Of a DNA stretch of 64,000 nt, positions 24,466 through 34,240 are shown piece after piece. The stretch comes from Adiantum capillus-veneris (Eukaryota > Streptophyta > Polypodiopsida > Polypodiales > Pteridaceae): NCBI GenBank assembly GCA_014529385.2, contig CM043966.1, positions 99,042,087-99,106,086 of the forward strand, in the 5' to 3' direction. The position numbers and the translations under genes were made by a program. The number at the start of each line of letters is the position of its first letter. Position 1 is the first letter of the stretch. The notes below the pieces were generated by a model that saw only the letters and a list, made by a program, of their open reading frames with translations, was not told the origin of the DNA and ran no database searches.

Positions 24466-24482
24466 AGTAGTCTCATATTTCT

Positions 24483-25430
24483 TCTTCTGAAAGAGTACTA
24501 GAGCTCCCCAAATTAACTTACTCAGTCTAATAAATCCTTATTCTCAAGTTGATGAAGTTGTTCCTTTAATTCAATGGCCTCTGGTAGCACCATTTTATAA
24601 GGTCTCTTTGACATTGGCTCACTTTCTGGAAGAATATCTATCTCATGGATCTCTTGATTCGGAGAAGAGAGGTGACATCTTCAGGAAAGACATCTAAATA
24701 TTCATAAAGCCAAGAGGGTGTTTAACACTTGATTTTGGATCGATCTTGTTCAGCTTGACTGCAAATATTTGTTTTCTAGCCCTCATACCTTTGAGTAGAT
24801 GGTTGGCTTTAACTAATTGAATCTTTGGAATCCCATTCTTTCCATGTACTTCAACTTTCTTAGCATGACTATCTTTAAAGCTCTGACTACCTAGGCTATA
24901 GTGGATGCTAGCGTGATTCCTAGATAACCAATCAATCCCAAGAATTCCATCATATAACCAATCAATCCCAAGAATTCCATCATACATACCAACTGGTAGG
25001 GTTCTAAACAAAACTGAACTAGCATGTCCTACTAGTTCAAAGTCAAGGATTCCCATAGAATATCGTGATACCACTGTTTTCCCATTAGCCAATTCTATTG
25101 TCATGGGTTTAGCTTGTTTTTTTATTCAGGTTTAAATTTTGCAAATCATTTTGAGGATAGAAAAGAATGAGTACTTCCACAATCAATGAGGAGGTTAAAA
25201 GGTTTATGTTGATGGGTGGCTGGTGTTTGAATAATAGCAAATTGTCTTTGAGCTCCAGGGTTGTCAATAGCTGCATAAATTGTTTTTCTCTCTTCTTCTT
25301 CACCAAGGGTAGTCTCCTACGACTGCATGTGTATGGTATTCCTACCTTGACCTCTTCTAAAGGCCTTGACTGCTCTTCCTCTCCCTCTACCTCATCCACT
25401 ACCTCGTCCACTGTTATGTCCAAAAGAGTG
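24483..25430 (-). pseudogene. Gypsy protease to RT N-terminus remnant
   Basis: On the minus strand, the retropepsin active site LLIDCGSTHSFLSS is read near 25190-25150, followed after a frame change by the rest of the protease (25104-24694) with YDGILGIDWL, the usual 'ILGMDWL' block of chromovirus-type Gypsy proteases. The YDGILGIDWL block is doubled in frame by a perfect 30-bp tandem repeat. Downstream, through several stops, the RT entry motif GFIRLSKLIWGALVLF is recognisable near 24530-24490, after which a (GA)n tract replaces the RT. Gag and the rest of pol are missing. Confidence 0.8.
24926..24985 (-). repeat. 30-bp perfect tandem duplication in the protease
   Basis: Two 30-bp units (24926-24955, 24956-24985) encode the same ten residues, YDGILGIDWL, so the frame is kept. 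Confidence 0.93.
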
Positions 25431-25439
25431 GTGTCTTTG

Positions 25440-26185
25440 ATCTACTTTAGCTGTTAAAAATCATGGAAGGATTACACCTATCCATGCTCTTTTGAGCATC
25501 CTTGAGCAAGCATCCCCTTTGTAGAGAAGTCTCTTGATTTTTTTATTCACAATCCAAGCTTCTTGAAGCTAAGTGTAAACACAAGCTCCAAAAGGCCTTT
25601 TATTGAAATCCAAAAGCACACCAAAAAAAATAAAAAACATCAATGAAAAACTAAAGCTAGGGTCTTGAATATCATAATTTACTAAAGGGAAAAAAGTGCC
25701 TTTGATTATGCACATTGTGCTTTTTGGAGCAAATTTATGCATAGACAACAAAAATTGAGAGAGATAATGCTTCTACATAAGCAAATATACAATTTTTACA
25801 ATCTCTCATGCATGATTCAAAGTTTATTAGTTTCTAGCTCAATTGAAATATGGAATTTAAAACAAGCAAAGAGCTGAAAATAATGCAACTTTGATGAAAT
25901 GAAGTGGATCTTCAAGTCAGATTTTACAATATAAGGCTCCAAACAAGTTGGCTAAACACTAGCTCACATGAAATGATACAATTTTAAGAGAAATCTATGA
26001 GCTAGAGATGACTTCAACTTTTGGAATGAAAAATGAATGGATCTCAATAGCCAAATTTTGTACTTGAAAGCTCTCAAAAAAGTTGGCTAAACACTAGCTC
26101 GATTGAAAACATTTTCACTTTACACCAAACTATGAGCTAGCATATATACAACTTTTAATCCAAAGAATTGTAATGGCTCTAAAAA
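25440..26185. other. AT-rich stretch with a 135-bp repeat
   Basis: AGTTGGCTAAACACTAGCTC occurs at 25946 and 26081, 135 bp apart, within weakly similar surroundings; a third, poorer half-unit may lie near 25830. No gene is seen. Bases 26185 down to 26170 (minus) read TTTTTAGAGCC, resembling a decayed TTTTTGGCGCC leader/PBS as found after the 5' LTR of the element at 49807. Confidence 0.5.
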
Positions 26186-26412
26186 TGTGCGCGTCTATCG
26201 TACGTGTCAAAGCAAAGGACTTGCCGTACACTGTGTGTGAGCCACAAATGGCTGCAAGCACACAACCAGACTAATCTATCAAGCTCAAGAGAGCAAGGGT
26301 GTGTCACTCACCACCCTACGCTTCCCTTCGTGGAGGATTCCTCGCCACAAAGAAGAAGGAGCTACCATCGTGCCACGCTCAACTGCCTCGTCGGGCTGTT
26401 GTAATGCTTGAT

Positions 26413-26501
<89 letters not shown>
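26413..26501. repeat. (CT)n-(CA)n microsatellite
   Basis: About 54 bp of CT followed by about 35 bp of CA, at the same place as the (TG)n(AG)n of the intact LTRs. Confidence 0.96.
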
Positions 26502-26503
<2 letters not shown>

Positions 26504-26767
26504 GGAGATGAAGAAGGAGATGGAGATGGAGCAAGAGCACTCTTCAATTGCACAAATGAGAGAATACGTGACTTCTAAGTCTAGGTGACTTTTATATGAG
26601 CTCGCCCATTCACACTTGGGCACCCAAGCTTAGCCAACTAACCCTTGAATGTTCCAGTTAGAGTGCCGCTCTCATCCGATATCACTCTTACCCTTTTCCT
26701 ATTGGCCCGATCCCTGACTCAAAACAATGTAATGTCTGTGGATGTTTACTGGGCCAATGCCTATTTG

Positions 26768-27050
26768 CCAAGGTCAGCACCAAGCGATAGGAGACGTTTG
26801 GGCAGTCACCAAGCCTCCTATTCGCTTGGTGTTGACTTCTTTGTTGCATGTAATGTCTTTGACACCAAGGTCAACAGTAAGCAATACGAAGCTTTGGGCA
26901 ATCCCAAGCCTCCTATTTGCCTAGTATTGACTCAACTGCCTCTTGTTATGACTTTAACACCAAGGTCAACACCAAGTGTTAGGGAGATTTGGGCAATCCC
27001 CAAGCTTTCTATTCACCCAGTGCTAACTCCACTATTTGACTTGTCGGTTT
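26768..27050 (-). repeat. Three tandem hairpin units of about 97 bp
   Basis: Units start at CCAAGGTCA(G/A)CA near 26768, 26865 and 26961. In the first, CACCAAGCGATAGGAG is answered by CTCCTATTCGCTTGGTG about 21 bases later, an almost perfect stem. The other units keep decayed versions of both arms. Confidence 0.85.
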
Positions 27051-27761
27051 ACATGCCCCCCTTCCTGATGTAGATTCCGTCCTTGGAATCTATTGTGTTG
27101 AAGCTTCTTCATCAAGGTGGAAGAGCATTTGAGATGAATGTACTTAGCCTTCTTCGGTTAGTGTAAAATCAAACAAAATTGGCACAGTAATTGCATTCTT
27201 ATATACAATTAAAAAGCATGTGCAATTGTAGGCAGAAAAATTGATTGGTATCAGAATAGTAAACAATTTGTCAGCACAATAAACATTAAATTGTAATATA
27301 ATCAAACGCATAAACAATTGCAAAGGTCAAAAACTAAACAAGTCTGGGGTTGCTAATTTAACGGTGGAAAGGCACTAGAGGTCAACTATTAATACCATGG
27401 GCAAGCTTCTCAATTTTCTCTGGTCAATTAAGTTGTTTAATTGCGAGAGCCAAGTATTTCATGTCCAAGGGTTGACTAGAGGCTATACCTAGAAGACCTT
27501 GTAGTTAAGCTACGATAAAAGGAATTGCTCATGAAATCTTGACTGATTCCCTTTTCTTTGACCCCCCAAAGTCTTTTCACATTGATTCAATTTTGATGTG
27601 TGTACTTATTTTGTATGCCTTGGGTTTTTTGCTTTTCAAGGAAAAGCATCCACACTGGGAACCTCTAGGGCTCTAGTACCATAAGCGATACATGTGAGTG
27701 AAGTACCAAATCAAGCTGAGATTTCTCTTCCCGCTCAAGATTTTACATTGTGGTACTTTGA

Positions 27762-28035
27762 TTTTTTTGTTGTTCATTTTCAACATTTTAATTTTGTAAC
27801 TTTGGGGAGTCATATAACACGGTTTTCCTCCGCAGGCTCATCACACTAGTAAACTCCCTTTATAATATGTAAGCTAAAGGTCAATAGGGAGTCAAGGGTT
27901 TTTTTGTTGTTCATTTTCAACATTTTAATTTTGTAACTTTGGGGAGTCATATAACACGGTTTTCCTCCGCAGGCTCATCACACTAGTAAACTCCCTTTAT
28001 AATATGTAAGCTAAAGGTCAATAGAGAGTCAAGGG
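27762..28035. repeat. 137-bp direct tandem duplication
   Basis: 27762-27898 and 27899-28035 are nearly identical; the only difference noticed is AGGGAGTC versus AGAGAGTC. The matching place in the element at 49807 has one unit. Confidence 0.93.
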
Positions 28036-28263
28036 AATAGGATATTGTAAAGATTGGGGGGGGAACCCTAAGGCTAAACGCCCATCCTCGTCGTCGAGAA
28101 AAAAAAATTCATCATCCATGAGACCATATGTGCCATCCGTGTAATCATGTAAATCGTCTTCATCATTAGGGGCACCAATGTTTACTAAGAAGGTCACTAG
28201 ACGTCTATAGTCATCTTGGTCAAAAGGGTAGGCTTGTGCAATGGGAGATAAACTCTCTACTAA

Positions 28264-29586
28264 TTATGGATCAGTCGTGGTCAAGAGACGTATCAACCAT
28301 TCTAACTCCTCGAAATTCCTCTCACATGCTATCATACCTACCAAATCCCATTCACAGGCAAGCACCGGAAAGACCATGCAAAATATTTGTGAAAAGTAAC
28401 GAGGGTACCTCTCACCCAAGGCAGGAGTGGATGACTCTAGCGTACTAGCCATATATGTACACACAAATATATGATGGTTAGAGTGCAAATATTACAAGGG
28501 TTGTGTTCTTGTGCATAATGTGTTTTAATGATTTTGTGTTATGCCTCTTGCTCTTTTACTTTTTATCTTGTTTTTGTGAGTATAAGACTTTATATATACA
28601 TTCCCTAAGATTGGAAATTGAGAGGTCAGGGAGGAAGGTTGAGAGGGAAGCAAGTGAATGATGGATGTCAGCAAACACTCCCCCCTTTCTTGGGTAGATC
28701 ATACCTTTTGGAATGATGTCATCACCTTTTGAAACCAATTGTTCCAGTTGGTAATAGGTGAGGATTTTTGCCATTAGTTTTCTATTACCTTAGGTGCCTC
28801 ATCGAGTTGCAAGGGTAGTAAGATACTCTCCTAGGATCAAACTTGAAGTGTTTCATCAGGTGATTCTTGAACACTGGGAGGTGTGGATTCCTTTGTAGCT
28901 TTATGGAGGTCCACTATTGTAGGTGGAGGCTATGGAGAAGCTTTTACCTCTATGGATGCATTACATGAGGAGCTAGAAGCTTCATGGGACTCCCCCTTCC
29001 TGAGCTAGGTGGAACAAATTGTTCTTTCTTCGGTACTAAGTATAGATCAGTCGTGGTCAAGAGATGTATCAGCCATTCTAACTCATTGAAATTCCTCTCA
29101 CATGCTAGCATACCTACCAAATCCCATTCATAGGCAAGCACCGGAAAGACCATGTGAAACACTTGTGAAAAGTAACAAGGGTACCTCTCACCCAAGGCAG
29201 GAGTGGATGACTCTAGCGTACCAGCCATATCTGTACACACAATAGATGATGGTTAGAGTGCAACTATTACAAGGGTCGTGTCCTTGTGCATACTGTGTTT
29301 TTATGATTTTTTGCTATGTATAGAACTCGTAGGTTTCTAAATTTTTGTTTGATGGCTCTTGCTCTTTTACTTTTTTATCTTGTTTTTGTGAGTATAAAGC
29401 TTTATATATACATTCCCTAGGATTGGAGATTGAGAGGTCAGGGAGGAAGGTTGAGAGGGGAGTGAGTGAATGATGACTGTCAGCAAACACTCCCCCCTTC
29501 CTTGGGTAGATCATACCTTCTGGAATGATGTTGTCACCTTTTGAAACCAATTTTTCCAAGTTGTTATGGGTGAAGGCTTTAATCAA
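28264..29586 (-). repeat. Tandem duplication of about 0.75-0.81 kb
   Basis: Two segments recur in the same order on the minus strand: one that would translate with YPRKGGVFAD (29314-29586 and 28556-28774), and one with TLESSTPALGERYP (28950-29240 and 28264-28488). Spacing between repeats is 752-812 bp. The intact relative near 56200-56800 appears to have a single copy of the first segment. Confidence 0.82.
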
Positions 29587-29925
29587 TAGTTTTTGACCAC
29601 CCTAGGCATTCTATCTAGTTGCAAGGGTGGTAAGGTACTCTCCCATGATTTTATTTGCAACGTTGTTGTAGGTCGTGAACTTACAATGGGAGGTGCAAAT
29701 TCTTCTTTGTTTTTATGGATATGTACAATGGTAGGTGGAGGTTGTGTCAAAGCTTCTATTTTCGTAAGGAGCTACATGAAGAGCAAGAAGCTTCATTTGA
29801 CTTCCCTGTTCCTAAGCTAGGTGGAACAAATTGTTCTTTCTTCGATACCCAAACTAGCTTTCGAGCGGGTGTGTAGCATTCCATGATTTTTTCCTTTCTG
29901 CGATCTTCAATTTGTTTTGGAGCTA

Positions 29926-30880
29926 TGCTGGACGGATACGCCGCGACGGACATCAGCACAGCGAGAACTCACCTAACATATAATGTCAGCTAAGGATGAA
30001 GCTCGACCCGCAGGCGCGTGGGAGCAATCATAAGGTGTCAACCTACACTCGACCGACTCCTAACTAATTCCTACAGAGGTCTCTACCAATTGTTTAAGTC
30101 ACAGCCTTCAAGAGTGCATAAGAGGAAACTTCCTACAACGCTTTCTAGAGCCGAACACCCATCAAACAATCTCGAAACACCATACAAACTTGAAGGAGAC
30201 CCTACTAATACCAATTGGTCGCTCTCTCTAAGGTCTATGAACCAAAATCCCAACCCAAAACACCTGGTGCAGAAACACTTAGGATGTCTGACCGAAATCT
30301 GTTGTCTGACCGAAATCTGCAGGTCTTCGTTTCCAAAATCTAAAGTGCCTAATGTGTAGTTCTACTCAATGTGAACACGTGGATATGCTGCAATGCAAAA
30401 TCGGACAACGTATGCTCATCCAAACACCAGATGAAGCTCGTAGAAGGAGCTCACAAAATCGAACCGTACACGCGCAATGTAGGTATCGGCGCGTAGCTCT
30501 CATCGGGGGCAACACACTGCACTTTTCCGCACTCGATTCCGACCACCGAAGCACACGTAGTGTCAAGATGAAGCTCACACTCTCTCTCTCGTACACAGTA
30601 CGCTCACTCACAGACTTCAAAACTTGTTTTAAAAATGACAAAAGGTTTTTTCATTAAGGTCAAAAAGTGGTATATATACCTTACAATTTCTCAAACCCTA
30701 AAGTTCCAAAATCAACCATCTACTCAATCTAACTATCAAAACTGGGATACAATCTGGAAACTTCTGTAAGTCCCAATATTTACAAGGTGAAAAATCAGGT
30801 TTTCCTCAATGAATGAATAATTCCAAAAAGAATAATTTTCCGAAAAGTTAGATGCCGTGGGGTGTGTACAGCTTCTAACA
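29926..30880 (-). repeat. Putative 3' LTR of family P (minus copy)
   Basis: Read on the minus strand it starts TGTTAGAAGC after a PPT and carries a TATATATACC box near 30672. I place its end at CCAGCA (29926), just where sequence of the TR-GAG relative resumes, giving about 955 bp. The end is inferred from that junction and the CA terminus; no second LTR was found. Confidence 0.5.
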
Positions 30881-30894
30881 CTCCCCCCCTCCTT
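30881..30894 (-). other. Polypurine tract of family P (minus copy)
   Basis: AAGGAGGGGGGGAG on the minus strand directly precedes TGTTAG; the + copy has the same arrangement at 14226-14238. Confidence 0.8.
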
Positions 30895-30947
30895 GCTCAT
30901 GTTGTCCTCGATATGGCCGCTGATCTACTTCCTTATCGTATCATTTC

Positions 30948-33476
30948 TCACATCTTTAGCAGCGATTCGTATCTTGCATGCAGGTTCATCATTGTCGGGC
31001 CAAAAATGTCAGTGTTGATGGTGAAGAAGCCTGTATAGAACGCTTCTTCAAAATCCTGGAGGTGATAGGATGGTAGAAACATTATCCTTTGATACAACAC
31101 ATGTATCACCTCCTTGGAAGGCTGACCAGAAAGATCATAAGCGCATATGTATGTATCTTGGAAGAAAAAGATGTTGTCGGTCACCTGGCCTGGCTTGAAA
31201 GTCTCGAACACTGCTAAGATGGTTCTGCAGATTCTCCTCATCTTAATGCATGTAAGGTCAGGTGAGCTAGTGAACAACTTTATGGCGCCCGTTAGGGTTT
31301 TCACCATGTATTGGACACTTATTCTCTCACCTTCCTTCAAGCCCGACAGCTTAGGGTAGTTCAGCCAAGTGGGTTGGCTCCTTTGCAATATTTCCTTCGC
31401 TTTCCACGTCCTAATTCTTGGTAGAGGACAAAAGCTGAGGTTGTCTCTGATATTTTTCGGTGCCTCTACCAAGTGGATTAGGTATTGTGGGTACTTTGTA
31501 AGCCAGGCCTTCCTCCACTTTGGCTGAGAATCAACAATGAGCTTGACCCCTTCTAGTTTTGAGGTATCTGCATTGTAAAGGGGTACGGCTGGCTCTTCTC
31601 TGATTCGCTTGTTTATGGTAGTTGCCTCATATTTCAGCAATGGATATGGGAGAGAGGGTTGAAGCCACTCGCGCCTAAAGTTGTTGGCGTCGATCTTCTG
31701 AATGGTCATGGACTTGAAGACCCTCTGCTCCCACTCCAAGGCTTCCTTTGTGGTTTCTTTGAGCTCCACCTCTATTGCTTTACACAATTTTTCTTCCTCT
31801 TCCTGTGTTAGATCCTATGGCTCTTGAGAGGATCCTTCTAGGATTTCCTCTTGCATAGGCGTGTCCACCGGATCTGCCACATTTTCTAAGTCAATGCCCT
31901 CATTGGCCGCTGGCCCTGTGCTCTCTGGCTCTCCTGCTTGCTGTCCTTTCAACTCCTCAATTTGCCTCAGGAGTTTTTGTTTTTCCGTTTCCACTTCTTC
32001 GTCCATATTCACGAGGAGGTCATTAAGTTCGGCGTTTATTCTTTCTGCCTCCTCGAGCTTTCTCTTCATGCTTTCTAATTCCTCTTGCAGGGCTTTTTGG
32101 CCTTCTTCCATTCTCGTTTGCATGACTATAGATCCTTCTGCCATCATCAATCTCTGCTTTTTCTCTAGAGTCAGCTCTTTATGAAGTTCTTGCATTTTCT
32201 CTTCATAGAGTTGACTCTCAGTCGTGATTTGAGTCGAGCTAGTAACTCTGACTCTAGCAGGTGATGCTCGCAGCCTCTGGATGGTCTGATCTTTTACTTT
32301 GAGTTGGTCCTTGAGCTCAAGGACCTCATCTTGGCTTGCTTCTTGATCTATCTCTACTCTTTCCTTGGCGTTTCTCATGACTTCTACTTCTTTAGATTCT
32401 TCTGTCAGCTGTAGTGTCAAGTTATCTCTTTCCTTCTCTGCATCTAGCAATGATTTGCTGAGCTTGCTGACACTCTTCTTCAACTGCTTGCATTCTTTTT
32501 GCGGCTACTTAATTGGCTTCCTCCCTTGCTTGGCAGCTTTGTAGTGCGCTTGCCAGAGTTCACTTAAATCACCCTTGAGAGCTCTCTCTGCTCGGAAGCT
32601 CTCCATCAGCCTCTCTAGTCTTGCCGCTTTCTGTGACTTTGTTTCTTTGGCAGGCACTTGGGCAAATTCCTTCTTCCCTTTTTTTTGCTCGAGCTGCTCC
32701 TCTTAAACTGGCTCTAGCCGTATTTTCAGTCTTGTTGCCACCCTTGGTGCTCTTTGCGGCTCATCTTCCTTGTCTTCTTTTAGCCTTAGCCAGTCGTTCT
32801 GAGACGGGGGGTCAGGCCACCTTCCTTTTGCGTGTAGTGCCCCATAAATCACCTTGGTGATTAGTTCTCCTGGCACTATATAGGTTGGCTTTCTGTTGCC
32901 CATCTTTACTAGGTTGTCATGTATATATGCCACATAGTTGATTATCTTTGGGGTGCCTTTTGTCATTGTCCACGTGAATGTCGTGGCAATTGCACCTGGC
33001 GGCATCCTGTACTTTTGTGGCCTCTTCGTGCACACGTGGAAGTACTGGTTGTATAACTGGCTCATGATTGCCACTCTTGGGTTAGCAATGTCTTCAAAGG
33101 TGTAATTCCCCTTCTTCTCATGGTACACCTTGACCTCATCCCTTCTTTTTGTTACACTATCCCCCTCGTTGGAGAGGTCTAGTGCATCTGCTACAACCCG
33201 CTCAGTGATTATTATCTCTATTCCTGGCCTGCCTTGTAGATCTGTTACTTTGGCCACTCCATCCTCTTTGATGGTTGTCACAAACTCCCAGACTCTCTTG
33301 ATGTCCACCCCTGCCGGTATTGCTTCAAAGTAGTTGTGGAGATCAATCTTCTCCAAGTATCCGGCCATTTTGCTTCGTACGAACTCATTGAGTTCTCGCG
33401 GCAGCATCCTACTCGCCTTGGTAGTGTATGGCTCATGGAACATGGCTATATGCTTGGATTTGAATTTGGATATCAA
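30948..33476 (-). pseudogene. Family P ORF, minus copy: 843-codon gag-position protein with three stops
   Basis: One continuous frame runs from 33476 to 30948, interrupted by TAA at 32705-32703, TAG at 32507-32505 and TAG at 31817-31815. Each would be Gln after a single T-to-C change. Three blocks are visible: an N-terminal globular domain (about 1-257; WEFVTTIKEDG, ITERVVADAL, GAIATTFTWTM); a coiled coil rich in Glu, Lys, Leu and Gln (about 265-555); and a C-terminal domain (about 563-842; LQPSLPYPLLKYE, YMVKTLTGAI, YDLSGQPSKEV, FEEAFYTGFF). The + copy at 10973 aligns in all three. No zinc knuckle, protease, RT or integrase. A structural, gag-like role is inferred from its place between leader and PPT/LTR. 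Confidence 0.8.
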
Positions 33477-33645
33477 AAAGTGGATTTTTGGGCTGATTCA
33501 GGCTTTAGGTCACAATTTGGGTAAAAGTCCATCATAGGTAGCAATTGATGTCCAAATGGGTTGAAAATTGGTATATGGGCTTATTGCACCATGGTATTGG
33601 CTCCCATGATGTCACTCTTTGCACAAAAGGCTAAATTTATGCTGG

Positions 33646-34240
33646 AGACATCCTACGTGTAGGATGTCTTTTTCATCAAAATGACATGAGACTTGTCATG
33701 TGGGTAGTCCTTGGCCTATGGAACATGGCCATGTCCTTGGATTTGGATTTGGACAAGGATTGATGCTTGTAAGGGCCAGTGTGGTGTTTTTGGGATCAAA
33801 AAGTGTATCTTGAAGGTGTTGGGGGTCAAAAATGATTAGAATGGCTTCAAACTTGATACATGGGCTCCTGATGATGAAGTGATTGGATCTGGAATGATCA
33901 AACATCCCCTGTTGGTCAAAAAAGTCAAATAGACATCCTACGCGTAGGATGTCTATTTCATCATTTTTTGCTTCTGACCATGCAGATTGGTTGTTGATGT
34001 GTTGGTGAATGTGTTGTTCAAGTTTCATTGGATTTGGACAAGATTTGGTAGGTCTATGGTCCATTATTTCCTCTATGCCCTAACTTTGCGTTTTTTCATG
34101 CATATGAGGTCAATTTCTGTCCAGATGTGATGAGACTTGGTGGTTAGCTTGTAAATGTCATTCAGAAAATGTGCATGATGAAAACTATTGGAGATTGTGC
34201 CCAGAAGTTCCCTTGAGACATCCTACACGTAGGATGTCTC
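33646..34240 (-). repeat. Three phased 24-bp palindromes upstream of family P ORF (minus copy)
   Basis: Perfect inverted repeats start at 33646, 33931 and 34216, exactly 285 bp apart each time. The arms are AGACATCCTAC and GTAGGATGTCT, with two centre bases that differ (GT, GC, AC). The spacing is the period of a diverged tandem repeat: CATGGAACATGGC followed by CTTGGATTTG recurs near 33435 and 33716. The nearest palindrome is about 180 bp upstream of the ORF. Confidence 0.9.

Larger units (their letters stand above)
21935..24480. other. Non-coding, microsatellite-bearing stretch
   Basis: This probably holds the 3' end/LTR of the Gypsy element to its left and unrelated filler. No coherent gene is seen. 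It contains four dinucleotide blocks and a perfect 11-bp hairpin, listed separately. Confidence 0.45.
26186..27053 (-). repeat. LTR with hairpin tandem repeats, relative of 49807-50388
   Basis: Read on the minus strand it begins TGTAAACC after the PPT and ends GCGCACA before TTTTT, as in the intact element. The downstream two-thirds aligns with the 582-590 bp LTRs (AATAGGAAAAGGGTAAGAGTGAT, CAAGCTTGGGTGCCC region, the CA/CT block, the GGCAAGTCC end). Extra length comes from three units of about 97 bp near the U3 start. Confidence 0.78.
26186..29945 (-). mobile_element. Decayed relative of the TR-GAG element (3' part plus LTR)
   Basis: The minus strand repeats the layout of the element at 49807-58765: a W-V-P-K region (LVWVSKKEQFVPPS near 29850; LVPKKEQFVPPS near 29030), a long non-coding 3' region matching about 57340-57900, a PPT (AGGAAGGGGGGCA just above 27053), and an LTR to 26186. 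The gag ORF is not present. At its upstream end (about 29925) it is interrupted by the LTR of the family P element. Part of the interior is tandemly duplicated. Confidence 0.75.

Noticed and set aside
31861-32184. Plus-strand ORF opposite the family P coiled coil
   Set aside because: It is a shadow of the Glu/Lys-rich coding strand; the homologous + copy supports the minus-strand reading.
33646-34240. Regularly spaced palindromes as a CRISPR-like array
   Set aside because: Only three units, 285-bp spacers, plant retroelement context and no cas genes; the spacing reflects a tandem repeat period.
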